Origin: Simmondsia chinensis | Taxonomy: Eukaryota > Streptophyta > Magnoliopsida > Caryophyllales > Simmondsiaceae | DNA: 64,000 bases | Assembly: GCA_018398585.1 (NCBI GenBank) | Contig: JAGTTD010000005.1 | Location: forward strand, 40,107,714-40,171,713 | Direction of reading: 5' to 3' | Shown: piece by piece, positions 10,985 to 21,272 of the stretch | Layout of the letters: every line of letters starts with the position of its first letter | How positions within the stretch are numbered: the first letter of the stretch is position 1 | Position numbers and translations under genes: made by a program | The notes under the pieces: generated by a model | The model's database searches: none | What the model was told of the DNA's origin: nothing | Seen by the model: only the letters and a program-made list of their open reading frames with translations

Positions 10985-11415
10985 CGTGGGACCCGGGCCG
11001 AGGAGAATTTGATTAGAGTTTGATTTCTAATAGGATTAGCTTTAGTTTTCAGATTTTATTTATAATTATCTTTTTAGTCTTTTATTCTAAATCAATTAGC
11101 AGCCGAAATGGGTAAAGCTGCGCACATCACCCCCCCAGACCCTACGTTATGCGGGAGAGCCGCAAGGCACTGGGACTGTTGTTGTATTCTAAATCAATTA
11201 GCTCATGTATTTAAAGAAGAAGAAATCTAGGGTTTTTTAGCTATTCATAATTTTCAGATTTTATTATAAAGTTTCGAAAGTTTTCTCCATTTCTCGGGTT
11301 GTGAAAAATTGAATAGCTTATTTTCCCCTTATTCTTACCATTTTCGTAATAAGAAATTAAGGGAAGGCTGTTGAATCTTCCCATTTCCAAATTTTTCACT
11401 TACACGCTACATCAA
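10985..11415. repeat. LTR-like insertion inside the Gypsy leader (tentative)
   Basis: Between recognisable gag residues and the gag start lies about 400 bp that looks like an LTR: AT-rich with a TATTTAAA box near 11209 and a long untranslated-looking leader. I could not find a target duplication, so its borders and nature are uncertain. It hosts the 85-bp insertion. Confidence 0.3.
11100..11184 (+). mobile_element. 85-bp RTE/SINE-tail insertion
   Basis: The insertion is exactly bounded by a perfect 17-bp duplication, TATTCTAAATCAATTAG, at 11083-11099 and 11185-11201. The 85 bp correspond only to the 3' end shared with the RTE LINEs in this window (GGTAAAGCTGCG ... GGCACTGGGACTG plus TTG repeats). 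The long perfect duplication indicates target-primed reverse transcription and a fairly recent event. Confidence 0.9.
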
Positions 11416-11521
11416 ATGGACGCCCATAGAGCAGCCTCCCAACAACCACCATCATTAGGGTTTATTTCGTTGCCTAATTGATTGGCCATCACACCATGCG
11501 AAATTCTGTTTTGGTACCAAT

Positions 11522-11801
11522 TGATGCGGAACTGAAACGCAAAATTCAAAGAATAAACTCAGAATCAACCAAAAGAGAAAAAAATAAATAGGGTTTTATA
11601 TTCTAAAATTGATGAGTGAATCAAACAACTATAACGAGTATATACGAGCAGGCTATAAACCCTAAAAAAGTAAAATTACAGAATACCCTAAAATATGAAA
11701 TTACGAAAATGCCCCCTAAAATGAGAAGTTAGAAAAATACCCATTTAGGTTTATGGCGATCTGATTGCTATATAAAATTTTCGGCTACTTATCCTACATC
11801 A
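11522..11801 (-). repeat. Gypsy 5' LTR
   Basis: 280 bp with TGATG...CATCA ends, followed by target duplication GAGAA. Paired with 8631-8932. Confidence 0.9.
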
Positions 11802-11806
11802 GAGAA

Positions 11807-11921
11807 TCAGGGTGGAGAGAAGTTTAATAGCATCTAGTGTATTGCAAAATCCCGTTAGGATGATGAGTTTGGCACATGCAATTCACATGGGAGCTCCAAT
11901 GAGGTATTTTGATAATTAGTA

Positions 11922-11955
<34 letters not shown>

Positions 11956-12580
11956 GCATTTATTTATTTATTTTTATTTTTTTAATGATGGTAAAGCCTT
12001 GGGGAAGGGGGGGAGGGGATAAACCCCTTAAAATTCTCAAAGAGGACACCACATTTTGAGCTTTGTGGGATTCGATCCTGGGTCACCTTGTTGGCACCCG
12101 GCGATCATGACCACTCGGCTCTGTCCCTAAAGGACATATATATATAAGCATATAGTGTTCATTTTCACTACCTAAAAAAGGGGTTACAAGTGGAACCCAC
12201 TATTTATTTACGTGTTTTATGATTATTTGGTGAATAAATGTATATTTCGTGTTTTTATTGCGTTTTTGTTTCAAGTAAAAAAAATTTTCTTTTTATTTAT
12301 AATATTTATTTATTTTTTATTTATTGGCGAATTAGCTAAAGACTAGAAAAAATACTCAAAACCACATAATATTAAAAAATAATAAAATTTGGCTATCTCA
12401 TTTGGAGTGGACGATTAGTCAAATGATGATGTCAAAAGAATCTTGAAAATTGGTGGGGTGAGAGCTTTTGAATACTTTATTAAATGTTATAAGTTGCTTC
12501 AAATGGGGTGAAACTAACAAAAATGCGTGAAACTCGAAAATGAATAACAAGAGTTACAGTTGTCACTCTCTGGAAATTAA
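11807..12580. other. AT-rich intergenic with (TA)n microsatellite
   Basis: A TA repeat lies at about 11922-11954 and a G-run near 12005-12020. No gene recognised. Confidence 0.5.
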
Positions 12581-12581
12581 T

Positions 12582-12806
12582 AGAGTTCATTTACCAAACA
12601 CTAATATACCGAATCTCATTAGAACTCCGAAGTTAAGCGTGTTTAGGCAAGAGTAGTACCATGATAGGTGACCTCCTAGGAAGTCCTCGTGTTTCCAACT
12701 GTATAAGGTTGGGAGTCCTTGGAAACAGCCTCGCGGCAGGGTTACACTCTGAAGGGGTAAGGCTGCGTACATCCAACCCTCCAGACCCCGCTTAGGCGCA
12801 AGCCCT
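12582..12806 (+). mobile_element. 5S-rRNA-derived SINE-like element, main part
   Basis: Bases about 12582-12696 align over nearly the whole length of plant 5S rRNA. They include the internal control region: AGTTAAGCGTG (box A side), AAGAGTAGTACC, and GGTGACCTCCTAGGAAGTCC near the box C end. Most mismatches to 5S are C/T or G/A changes. From about 12708 the sequence becomes the 3' tail of the local RTE LINEs (GGTTGGGAGTCC, GGAAACAG, GGGGTAAGGCTGCGTACATC). The tail is interrupted at GCCCT by Copia-2 and resumes at 18479. A 5S promoter head with a LINE tail is the SINE3-type architecture. It is not an ordinary 5S gene. Confidence 0.85.
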
Positions 12807-13431
12807 TGTTGTTATATTTTCAAAATGGGAATTATTAATGAAGTGTTTGAGATTTGTTCCGATGTTGTTTGAAGTGTTTTTTATTTATATGGAATGTGTG
12901 TCGACACACACGGCTCGTGTATTAACACACAATCTTAAAGAACCAAAATGCAGAGTTGTGTGTCGACACACACAGCCCATGTGTCGACAAACGATCTTAC
13001 AGAAGTGCATGGAATAGATATGTGTGTCGACACACAGGGCAGATTTTGACAGTTTACTTGTGCGGTTAATTCCGATTTTTGGCACCCCTTTTTGGGGTGC
13101 TTTTAGGGGACGTCTCTTTTCACTCTTAACATATATAATACCCCCTTTGATCAGATTTGTTTTGACTTGAATCAATAATAAAGATTGAAAGAACTTTGTA
13201 AGAGAGGGATTATTTAAAAGTGTTGAAAGTTTTTGAACAAAAACTTCATTCTTATTCATCCCTTCTATCTCTCCTCTTACACACTTTCACTTCATTGTTT
13301 TGACTGTTATTGTATCTCCGAGACTATTTCCTACGTTGAAATAAGTCTTAAGGAAAGTGAGTACACGGCCTAGACACCTAAGATCTCTGGGATACCCGCT
13401 CTTGCGAGTTTTGCAAGTGCCTACGCTAACA
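12807..13431 (+). repeat. Copia-2 5' LTR
   Basis: 625 bp, TGTTGTTATATTTTC ... GCTAACA. A TATA-like ATATATAATA lies near 13130. It holds about 50 bp, including a GCACCCC/GGGGTGC hairpin (13081-13100), that are missing from the 3' LTR. Confidence 0.9.
12895..13036. promoter_or_regulatory. array of TGTGTGTCGACACACA palindromes in Copia-2 U3
   Basis: Three perfect 16-bp palindromes (12895-12910, 12957-12972, 13021-13036) and one imperfect copy (about 12980-12991) lie upstream of the TATA-like box. Variants recur in the 3' LTR at about 17985-18125. Repeated palindromes upstream of an LTR promoter are candidate transcription-factor sites; that role is inference. Confidence 0.6.
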
Positions 13432-13470
13432 ATCTTAAGGCTTATTCTTGTTTTGTGATCTTGATTTGAT

Positions 13471-16400
13471 ATGGCTTCGTCACTGAAGGAAATGAAAGCG
13501 AATTTTGTGAAATTTGACCGTTTTGATGGCGGTAATTTTCACCGTTGGCAGAGGAAGATGCACTTCCTGATCACTACCCTGAATATAGTGTATGTTCTGA
13601 ATACACCATTCCCTACCCCCGCTACTAAGGAGGAGGAGATGCTCGCCGAGCAACGAGCCCAGTTGAAATGGGAGAATGATGATTACATTTGTAGAGGGCA
13701 CATACTGAATGGGATGACGGATGCCCTCTTTGACATCTACTCCAACGTGCCTATCGTAAATGAATTGTGGGACGCTCTAGAGGCACGCTACATGGCTGAG
13801 GATGCCACAAGTAAGAAATTTTTAGTTAGTCAGTTTAATAATTATAAGACGGTTGATGAACATCCGATCATGGAGCAATTCCATAAAATTGAAAGAATTT
13901 TAAATAACTTTAAACAACATAGTATGAATATGAATGATACCATCGTTGTGTCTTATTTGATTGACAAACTCCCCCCTTCGTGGAGAGATATTAAGAAATC
14001 TCTCAAACACAAGGAAGACATGTCAATCAAAGGGATGGCTACCCATTTATGAATTGAGGAAGGTAACAAGTTACAGGATGACCACAAGGATCGCCTCGGT
14101 GACATTGGGAAAATCAATGTTATAGAAGAAGGCCAATCAAGTAAAGGAACCAAAAGAACCGAACATTTCCAAAAGAAACAAAATGAGAAGACGACCAAAA
14201 TGGTCTGTCGGGAGTGTCATAAGCCCGGTCACCTAAGGAGAGACTGTTTTCGCCTAAAGAATAAGAAAGGCAAGGGGCTTGATCATTGCAACAAAAATTC
14301 GAACGATAGGTTCATGGCGATGATATTGAAGATCAATCTAGTCGAGAGTAATGACTCTTGGTGGGTTGACTCAGAGGCCATAAAACATATTTGTAAAGAT
14401 GAGGGTTTCTTCAAAGATATATAACCCATAGATAACGGAACCGTGTTGTTTATAGGCAATGGAGTGAGTGTACTAGTTAAGGACAAGGGAAAAGTTGACT
14501 TACGCTTTACCTCTGGGAAAACCTTTACCCTAACCGATGTACGCTACGCCCCGGATGTTAAGAAGAGCCTAGTGTTTGGTGGCCTACTGAGTAGGTTCGG
14601 TTTCAAGTTGGTCTTCAAGGCCAACAAGTTTGTTTTGTCAAGGGGGGGTGTATTTGTGGGCAAGGGATACCCGTGTAATGGAATGTTCAAATTAAATGTT
14701 GATAATAAAATAACTAGTTCGGTTTATATGCTTGACTCTTCGTATTTATGGCATCAAAGATTAGGACATGTGAACTTTCGTAGAAGGCATGAAATGGTTA
14801 ATTCGTCGTTGATACCACTTATTGATAAAGTGGATGATAAATGTAAAACGTGTATGTTGACGAAAATAACGAAGTTACCATTTCTATCGGCACAAAGAGA
14901 AACGAACTTACTTGATCTAGTACATTGCGATCTATCTGACTTTAAAAATACTCTGAAAATATAAGGAAAAAGATATTTTATAACTTTCATTGATGATTCC
15001 TTGAGATTTTGCTATGTGTATTTAATCAATCATAAAGATGAGTCACTAGAGAGGTTTAAGGCATATAAAGCGGAAATCAAACTACACAGTGAGACCTTCC
15101 TCAAACGACTTAGATCGGACCGTGGTGGAGAATACTATGATCCCAAGTATTTTGAAACCACGGGTATAGTGCATGAAGTCACAGCACCCTGCACGCCACA
15201 ACAAAATGGTGTGGCTGAGCGGAAAAATCGGACACTAACCGAGATGGTAAATTCCATGTTATTGTATTTCAGACTCAGTGATGGGTTTTGGGGTGAGGCT
15301 ATGTTAACAGCCTGTCATATTTTAAATCGAGTTACAAATAAGAAAAGTAAAATAACTCCGTATGAACATTGGAACAATCAACCCCGAAGTTGAGTTATCT
15401 TAAAGAGCGGGGGTGTAGGGTAGTCGTTAAAATCCCTGAACCTAAACGTAAAAAGTTAGGTGAGAGAGGCATCGACACTATATTTGTTGGATATACGCCA
15501 CATAGTAAGGCGTATCGATTCTATGTAATTGAACCAAATGATTATATTAATGTTAATACGATAACAGAACCAAGAGATGCCATTTTTAATGAGAATCGGT
15601 TTACCTCTATTCCTAGACCAAGGGATTACGTACCAGTTGAGATTGAAACTCCAGCGTCATATGATGAAGTTAATTATCATGAGAGGGAACAAGTCCCCGA
15701 GAATGCCCTAAAACTTCGAAGGAGTAAGAGAGCGAGGAAAGAGAAATATTAGGGATCGGACTTCTACACATTTCTGGTAGAAGGCTCGAGTAATGATATG
15801 GACCCTGTAATTCCATATTGTTGTGTCATGGAGGGTGACCCCATGACGTTTGATGAGGCTATGAGGTCTCACGATGCCTCCTTTTGGTGAGAGGCGATAA
15901 ATAATGAGATGGATTCCATCGTGGCAATAATATCTAGAAATTAGTGGATCTTCCACGAGGTAGCAAGCCCATAGGGTGTAAATGGATCTTCAAGAAGAAG
16001 ATGAAAGTCGATGGAACTATAGATAAGCTCAAAGCCCGATTGGTAGCTAAAGGGTTTACTCAAAAACATGGGTTAGACTACTTTGATACATATGCTTTAG
16101 TGGCAAGAATATTGACTATGAGAGTTTTGATTGCTCTTGCCTCCGTTTATAAGCTAGTGATTCATCAAGTGAATGTCAAAACAGCATTCCTAAATGGTGA
16201 AGTAGAAGAGGAGGTGTATATAAAACAGCCGGAAAGTTTTGCTGTTCCGGGCCAAGAGATAAAGGTATGTAAACTCATACACTCTCTGTACGGGCTAAAG
16301 CAAGCCCTGAAGCAATGGCACCATAAATTTGATCAAGTTGTTCTAAAAGAATGGCAAAGGGGTCATGATCTGTTTATATTTCGATGACATGTTAATTTTC

Positions 16401-17324
16401 GGTACTAATTTGGAACTGGTAGAGAAAACTAAACAGTTTCTCTCAGTGAATTTTGCTATGAAAAACATGGGTGAGGCTGAGGTGATCCTCGACATAAGAA
16501 TTGTAAGGAATGGTGGTGCAATATCCTCGACACAATATCACTATATTGAAAATGTGTTGAATAGATTCAACTATGGTGCATGTGCACTAGTGTTGACTCC
16601 AATGGACCCTAGTGTAAAACCAGCACCGAATGTGGGCACTCCTGAGTATGCCCGAGTCATTGGATGTCTTATGTACGCCATGACTAGCACTAGGCCTCAT
16701 ATAGCCTATGCTGTGGGAAAACTAAGTAGATAGCAGTTCGAGTAAACTGCATTAGCATGCGGTGTATAGAGTATTGAAGTACTTAAGAGTACCATGAATT
16801 ATGGTATTTCTTGTGTAGGGTATCCTCCTATTTTGGAAGGATATTGTGATGCCAGTTGGATCTCCGATGTGGAAGATCATGCATCCACAAGCGGATGGGT
16901 ATTTCTGCTTGGTGGGGGCGCGGTTTCTTGGGGTTCTAAGAAACAGATTTATATATCTGATTCTACAATGGTGGCAAAGTTCATAGCTCTTGCTTTTGCG
17001 GCTAAAGAAGTCGAGTGGTTAAAGAATCTCTTGTATGAGATTCCTTTGTGACCTAATCCGATCTCACCGATATCTATCTACTGTGATAGTCAGGCTATGC
17101 TTTCAAAAGCGGACATTGAGGCGTACAATGGAAAGTCCAGGCACATTGGTGTAAGACATAGTATTGTGAGACAACTTATTCGAGAAGGTGTCATCACTGT
17201 GGACTTCATGAGAACGAGTCAGAATCTAGCAGATCCGTTGACAAAAGGCCTAGCTAGAGACTTGGTTTTGAAAATTAGTGAAGGGATGGGGTTGAAACCT
17301 GTCGTTGTTAGTCATCCAGGATAA
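13471..17324 (+). pseudogene. Copia-2 gag-pol, multiply disrupted
   Basis: Starts at ATG 13471 with gag (FDRFDGGNFHRWQRKMHFL). A TGA at about 14050 replaces an arginine codon in HL-stop-IEEG. A CCHC knuckle (CRECHKPGHLRRDC) follows at 14206. The protease motif reads WWVDSEAIKHIC, so the DSG active site is altered to DSE. Integrase (RSDRGGEYYD, CTPQQNGVAERKNR) is at 15110-15240. RT motifs (QVNVKTAFLNGEVEE, LYGLKQA, LYFDDMLIFG) and RNase H (GYCDASWISD, NLADPLTKGL) run to 17324. At least seven stops or frameshifts lie between these blocks, and the RT motif QVNVKTAF has Asn where Asp is usual. Clearly non-functional. Confidence 0.9.
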
Positions 17325-17893
17325 GCCCTCAACTCGACGCCTGGTACGAGTCAGGTCTCGGGTCCAATGAGTGAGATTTATCGTCTGTGTGATTGCAAGC
17401 ACTAAAAGAAAATTTTACCATCCCGCGTGAGAAATGCTTGGTTACCTGCGTCAAATAATCTAAGAGGATGAGCGTATACTCTTAATGGACCCGGGTTTAT
17501 ATTATTACTAAATGACGAGTTATAGGGACATGATTAGTGGGGTCCACCTTAGTAAGTGTGAAGTTTGGCCGCGTCAAGGAGTGATTTTTGACAAAAGGGT
17601 TTGGCTCTGAAATACCCATGAAGGGTACAGGACACAAGGCTATATATGTGTTAATCTGGGAGTTGTAGGGTGTGTATGGGGAGTACGTCTTGTGCATGTT
17701 GATGTGTTCGGTTAGTCAAATGGGTTTTATAGTTCAAAGCATGGTCTTCCATTTTTGATCCCATTAACTGTAAACCTGTCTTCACTAGCTGGGGGTTCAA
17801 TCGAGAGACACCGTCATTGATGCACAATAAGGCCTCTTTTAATTTAGAGATGTTATATGTGAGAATGATTGTATTTTGAAAATGGTGGGGGAA

Positions 17894-18473
17894 TGTTGTT
17901 GTATTTTCAAAATGAGAATTGTTAATGAAGTATTTGAGATTTGTCCCGATGTTGTTTGAAGTGTCTTTTTATTTGTATGGGATATGTGTCGACACACATG
18001 GCTCGTCTGTCATCACACAATCTTATTGAACCAAAATGCAGAGTTGTGTGTTCACACACGGAGCCCATGTGTCGACACACAATCTTACAGAAGCGCATGG
18101 AGTAGATGTATGTGTCGACACACAGGGCAGGTTTTAGGGTGCTTTTAGGGGACATCTCTTTTCACTCTTAACATATATAATACCCCCTTTGATCAGATTT
18201 GTTTTGACTTGAATCAATACAAAAGATTGAAAGAACATTGTATGAGAGGGATTACTTAAAACAATTGAAAGTTCTTGAACAAAAACTTCATTCTCATTCA
18301 TCTCTTCTATCTCTCCTCTTACACACTTTCACTTCATCGTTTTGGTTGTCATTGTATCTTCGAGACTATTTCCTACGCTGAAAAAAATCTTAAGGAAAGT
18401 GACTACACGGCCTCAACACTTGAAATCTCTAGGATACTCATTCTTGCGAGTTTTGCAAGTGCTTACTCTAATA
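17894..18473 (+). repeat. Copia-2 3' LTR
   Basis: 580 bp. Same family sequence as 12807-13431 but shorter by about 50 bp in the U3/R area. It ends CTAATA instead of CTAACA, just before GCCCT. Confidence 0.9.
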
Positions 18474-18478
18474 GCCCT

Positions 18479-18513
18479 TAAGGCACTAGATCTGTTTTTG
18501 TTTGTTTGTTGAT
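18479..18513 (+). mobile_element. 5S-derived SINE-like element, tail after Copia-2
   Basis: TAAGGCACTAGATCTG followed by TTTG repeats continues the tail cut at 12806; compare AAGGCACTGGGACTG plus TTG repeats at the RTE LINE ends. No target duplication for the whole element was found, so it is probably old. Confidence 0.7.
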
Positions 18514-18724
18514 CTGTATTCAACGGATTTGGGTACGTTTGCCATCCATACTTCTTAGGCTGTTAGATAAGAGTAAAAGAATTAGAATTTATTTAGGGAG
18601 ATAAATAAGTTACTTATCATGTTTAAAAAAAAATTAAAAATTACTAAGGAATTTTCAATTATCTTCAACCAATTTATTGGTAATCAAACAAAAGGTCAAT
18701 GTCCACTTTCCATAAATTTTGAGT

Positions 18725-19145
18725 TAGGTTTTTTACTAAAAACTGCATAAATTTTAAGTACGGTTATAAAAAAATACCTATATTTTTTAATTTTCAAAGT
18801 TACACTTAAATTTTCTAAAATTTTTTAATATCACACATTAATGCTGACAATGTTAATATCTGTTAGTTTTTGCTGAAGTGATATTTTTTAAAAATATAAA
18901 ATTATCGTATAAATATTTATAATTTTTTTATATATAAAATATTTTAAAAATTATTTTAAATGTAAATTTAGTTTTTTTAAAATTATTATTTTTTTTTTTT
19001 CAAAATACACATTAACAAAAATTAACGGATGTTAAAGCTTTAATATTATAGTGTGATATTGAAAAATTTGGGTGCGACTTTGAAAACTTAGAAAATTGAG
19101 GCGGTTTTTTAAAAATTACACAGCATATCTAGGTGATAATCTCCC
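18725..19145. mobile_element. diverged foldback/MITE-like inverted repeat
   Basis: The left arm (about 18740-18890, with TTCAAAGTTACACTTAAATTTT and AATATCACACATTAATG) pairs as an inverted repeat with the right arm (about 19010-19135). The arms share stretches such as AATATCACA and a GTTAATWTTTGT-like block. No coding sequence. Ends and target duplication were not resolved. Confidence 0.55.
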
Positions 19146-19528
19146 TTCAATTTATTTTAAACATAGGAAATAATTTACTTAATTCTAAATAAGTTGTAAT
19201 TCATTTATTTTTGTACATGCTTTTTAAAAAGTTGACATGAGAGGAAGTACAACTTCAGATAGAAATTTAATTTGTATGGGAATCAAACAAGACCTAAATA
19301 TTTATCATGTTCAATATTTTTATATATTAATAAGTGATTAGGAATATCAGTTAATTTTGAATTTGGATTAATTACAATGGCACAAATAAAGTGATGCTGT
19401 GCGTGATAGAAAATATGGGGTACAAGAAGATTTAACGGTCTTTCCTTTTATATTTTTATTAACATTGATAATAAAATAAATAAAAAGAGACAGAATTAGC
19501 TCATCCACAACTAAAATAAGAGATGCAC
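19146..19528. other. AT-rich intergenic
   Basis: No gene, RNA or repeat recognised. Confidence 0.4.
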
Positions 19529-19535
19529 AAATAAA

Positions 19536-20664
19536 GGAGTCGGTTCCGGAAATAATGCTGAAAAATAAAAAAATAAAAAAATAATGCTGGAAAAAAAATA
19601 ATTCCAAATCTACTGTTGAACCGCATTTACAAAATGCAGTTATAGTAAACCGCGTTAATAAAACGCGTTTCAGATGAAATAAAACCGCGTTCTTTTTTAC
19701 CACAATAAAAACCGCGTCATATGAACGCGATTTAATATGGTAAACCCAATGAATCGAGCGGAGCTCATTATCGAGCCCAATCGAGTTTAAAATTAACGAG
19801 CCAAGCTTTATAAGTTATTATCGAGCCATTATCGTACTATTTTTGAACCAATACAAATTGTTATCGAGCTCATAATGAGCCCTTAACGAGCTCGTATCGA
19901 GCCCCTTAACGAGCTCTTGTAGAGCCCTTATTAAACTGTTCGTGAACATTAGCGAGCCGAGCACCCCCTGTTCGAACTCGACTCGTTAAGCTTATCAAGC
20001 CTGCTTGAACTTGGCTCGTTAAGCTATCGAGCTCTCCTAATGAACAGAAACGAGCCCTAATCGATTTTGAACACGAGTAGTTCATTGAACGCTCAGTTCG
20101 TTTACACCTCTACTCACCGTCGGTCATGTCGTCCGCCGCCGCCCTTCTTCTGCTTTATACGCCGGAGATCTTTAAGTATCATTGTCGTAGCTATTTGATC
20201 ACTACTGAATTAATAGCCTTTTATTGGTAACTTTTTCTGATTTCTTACCACCTCCACTTATAATGTTGGAGCTTCATTGAGAGGAACATGAGATCAATGT
20301 GAAGATCATCACGAATTGCGGCATAATGGCGACTATAAGAGATGAAAACGGGGTTTATATGTATTGCGGCTAAACCACGTTTATTAGGGTTAAAACCGCG
20401 TATGGGAACGCGGTTTAGGGATAAAACCGCGTTTATATAACGCGATTAATTCTGTTATGAACCGCGTTTTTGGAATGCGTTTTATATTAATATGAAACGT
20501 GTGTTATAGACGAGGTTTTTTATTATTTTAAACGCGTTTTATTAACGCAGTTTACTATAACCGCATTTTATAAACGCGGTTCAATAGTAGATTTGGGATT
20601 ATTTTTTTTCAATATTATTTTTTTTATTTTTTTATTTTTCAGCATTATTTCTAAAATCGACTCC
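19536..20664. mobile_element. foldback DNA element with AACGCGGTT arrays
   Basis: 1129 bp bounded by the 7-bp duplication AAATAAA (19529-19535, 20665-20671). Ends are GGAGTCG...CGACTCC, with inverted arms of about 180 bp: the left has GAAATAATGCTGAAAAATAA and the right has its complement around 20628-20653. Inside both arms the motif AACCGCGTT/AACGCGGTT recurs every 15-30 bp (19625-19735 and 20370-20585). The centre carries a separate block (about 19742-20110) dense in CGAGCTC/GAGCCC motifs. There is no transposase, so it is non-autonomous. Superfamily is uncertain: a Mutator-like foldback is possible, but 7 bp is short for its duplication. Confidence 0.8.
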
Positions 20665-20671
20665 AAATAAA

Positions 20672-21272
20672 GTGAAAAATTTTGTACAATTCAAATCCAT
20701 AAAACTCAGTTTGCATTGCAGCTAATTCACGGTAAGGACTGAGGAGGACATCGATCGAGCAAAGATAGAGGGAGAGTCAATTCAAAACACATGAAAAGTG
20801 GCCAACCACTGTCATGCACTTGGGCCGCCTCATCGGGGAAAACAACAAGACGAGTTGAGTCGGAAAGTCTTTTCCTTTCCCCCTAAATTACTGTTCTAGG
20901 GTTCTTTTTGTCCCTCTTTTTACTCCAATTTTTCAAAAGTCACACACACCGCTTCAAGATCACTGCTTTCCCTGTCGACTTTCATCTGTTTCCGCGGATC
21001 ATCAGTGAGTCTCTCTCTCTCTCTCTCTCTTTTTGTTCATTGATACTGCTTCAAATTCCTCAGGCGTGTTTGATTTACTTTTTTAAGCGTGGTTTGGCTC
21101 TGTTCGGTGTGGAGGATGGAGATTGATTTTGGTTGATAATTAATTTATGGAGACTAACTTATAGACTTACGCTGCGAAAGATTTGATAGGGATTTCGAAC
21201 ATAGAGTACCCGAAGACCCCAGCTTTGGAGTAGCATTTCTGTCTCTAAAGGGTCAGGAATTTTGGGATTTGA
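20672..21272 (+). promoter_or_regulatory. promoter/5' UTR region of the EXO70 gene
   Basis: Contains a CT dinucleotide repeat (about 21009-21031), common in plant 5' UTRs, and no long coding frame of its own. A GTGAGT/CAG pair (21005, 21063) would make only a 59-nt intron, too short to accept. Confidence 0.45.

Larger units (their letters stand above)
8631..11801 (-). mobile_element. internally deleted Gypsy (Ty3-type) retrotransposon
   Basis: Minus-strand element bounded by target duplication GAGAA (8626-8630 and 11802-11806). Direct LTRs lie at 8631-8932 and 11522-11801; the right copy has matching TGATG...CATCA ends. On the minus strand a degenerate gag, an aspartic protease and the C-terminal end of integrase can be read, but RT, RNase H and most of integrase are missing, so it is about 3.2 kb rather than the usual 5 kb or more. 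Polypurine-type GGAGGTGA (8933-8940, minus strand) adjoins the 3' LTR. A TTGGTACCAAAAC-like site (about 11508-11520, minus strand) lies at the primer position. The gag leader has a later insertion at 11100-11184. Confidence 0.9.
12807..18473 (+). mobile_element. Copia-2, degenerate LTR retrotransposon
   Basis: 5.7-kb element with target duplication GCCCT (12802-12806, 18474-18478), LTRs 12807-13431 and 17894-18473, and a G-rich polypurine tract (GGTGGGGGAA, 17884-17893). The internal region encodes a Copia polyprotein broken by many stops and shifts. No canonical initiator-Met primer site follows the 5' LTR (next bases ATCTTAAGG). It is inserted inside the tail of the 5S-derived element. Confidence 0.93.

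Noticed and set aside
12582..12696. Functional 5S rRNA gene
   Set aside because: Many substitutions relative to plant 5S, no tandem array, no T-run terminator at the end, and direct fusion to an RTE-type tail.
12582..12806. Cassandra TRIM element (5S in its LTR)
   Set aside because: What follows the 5S part is the RTE LINE tail, with no LTR end, primer site or second LTR of its own.
21005..21063. 5' UTR intron of EXO70
   Set aside because: GTGAGT...CAG would give a 59-nt intron with a CT repeat inside, below the usual plant minimum.
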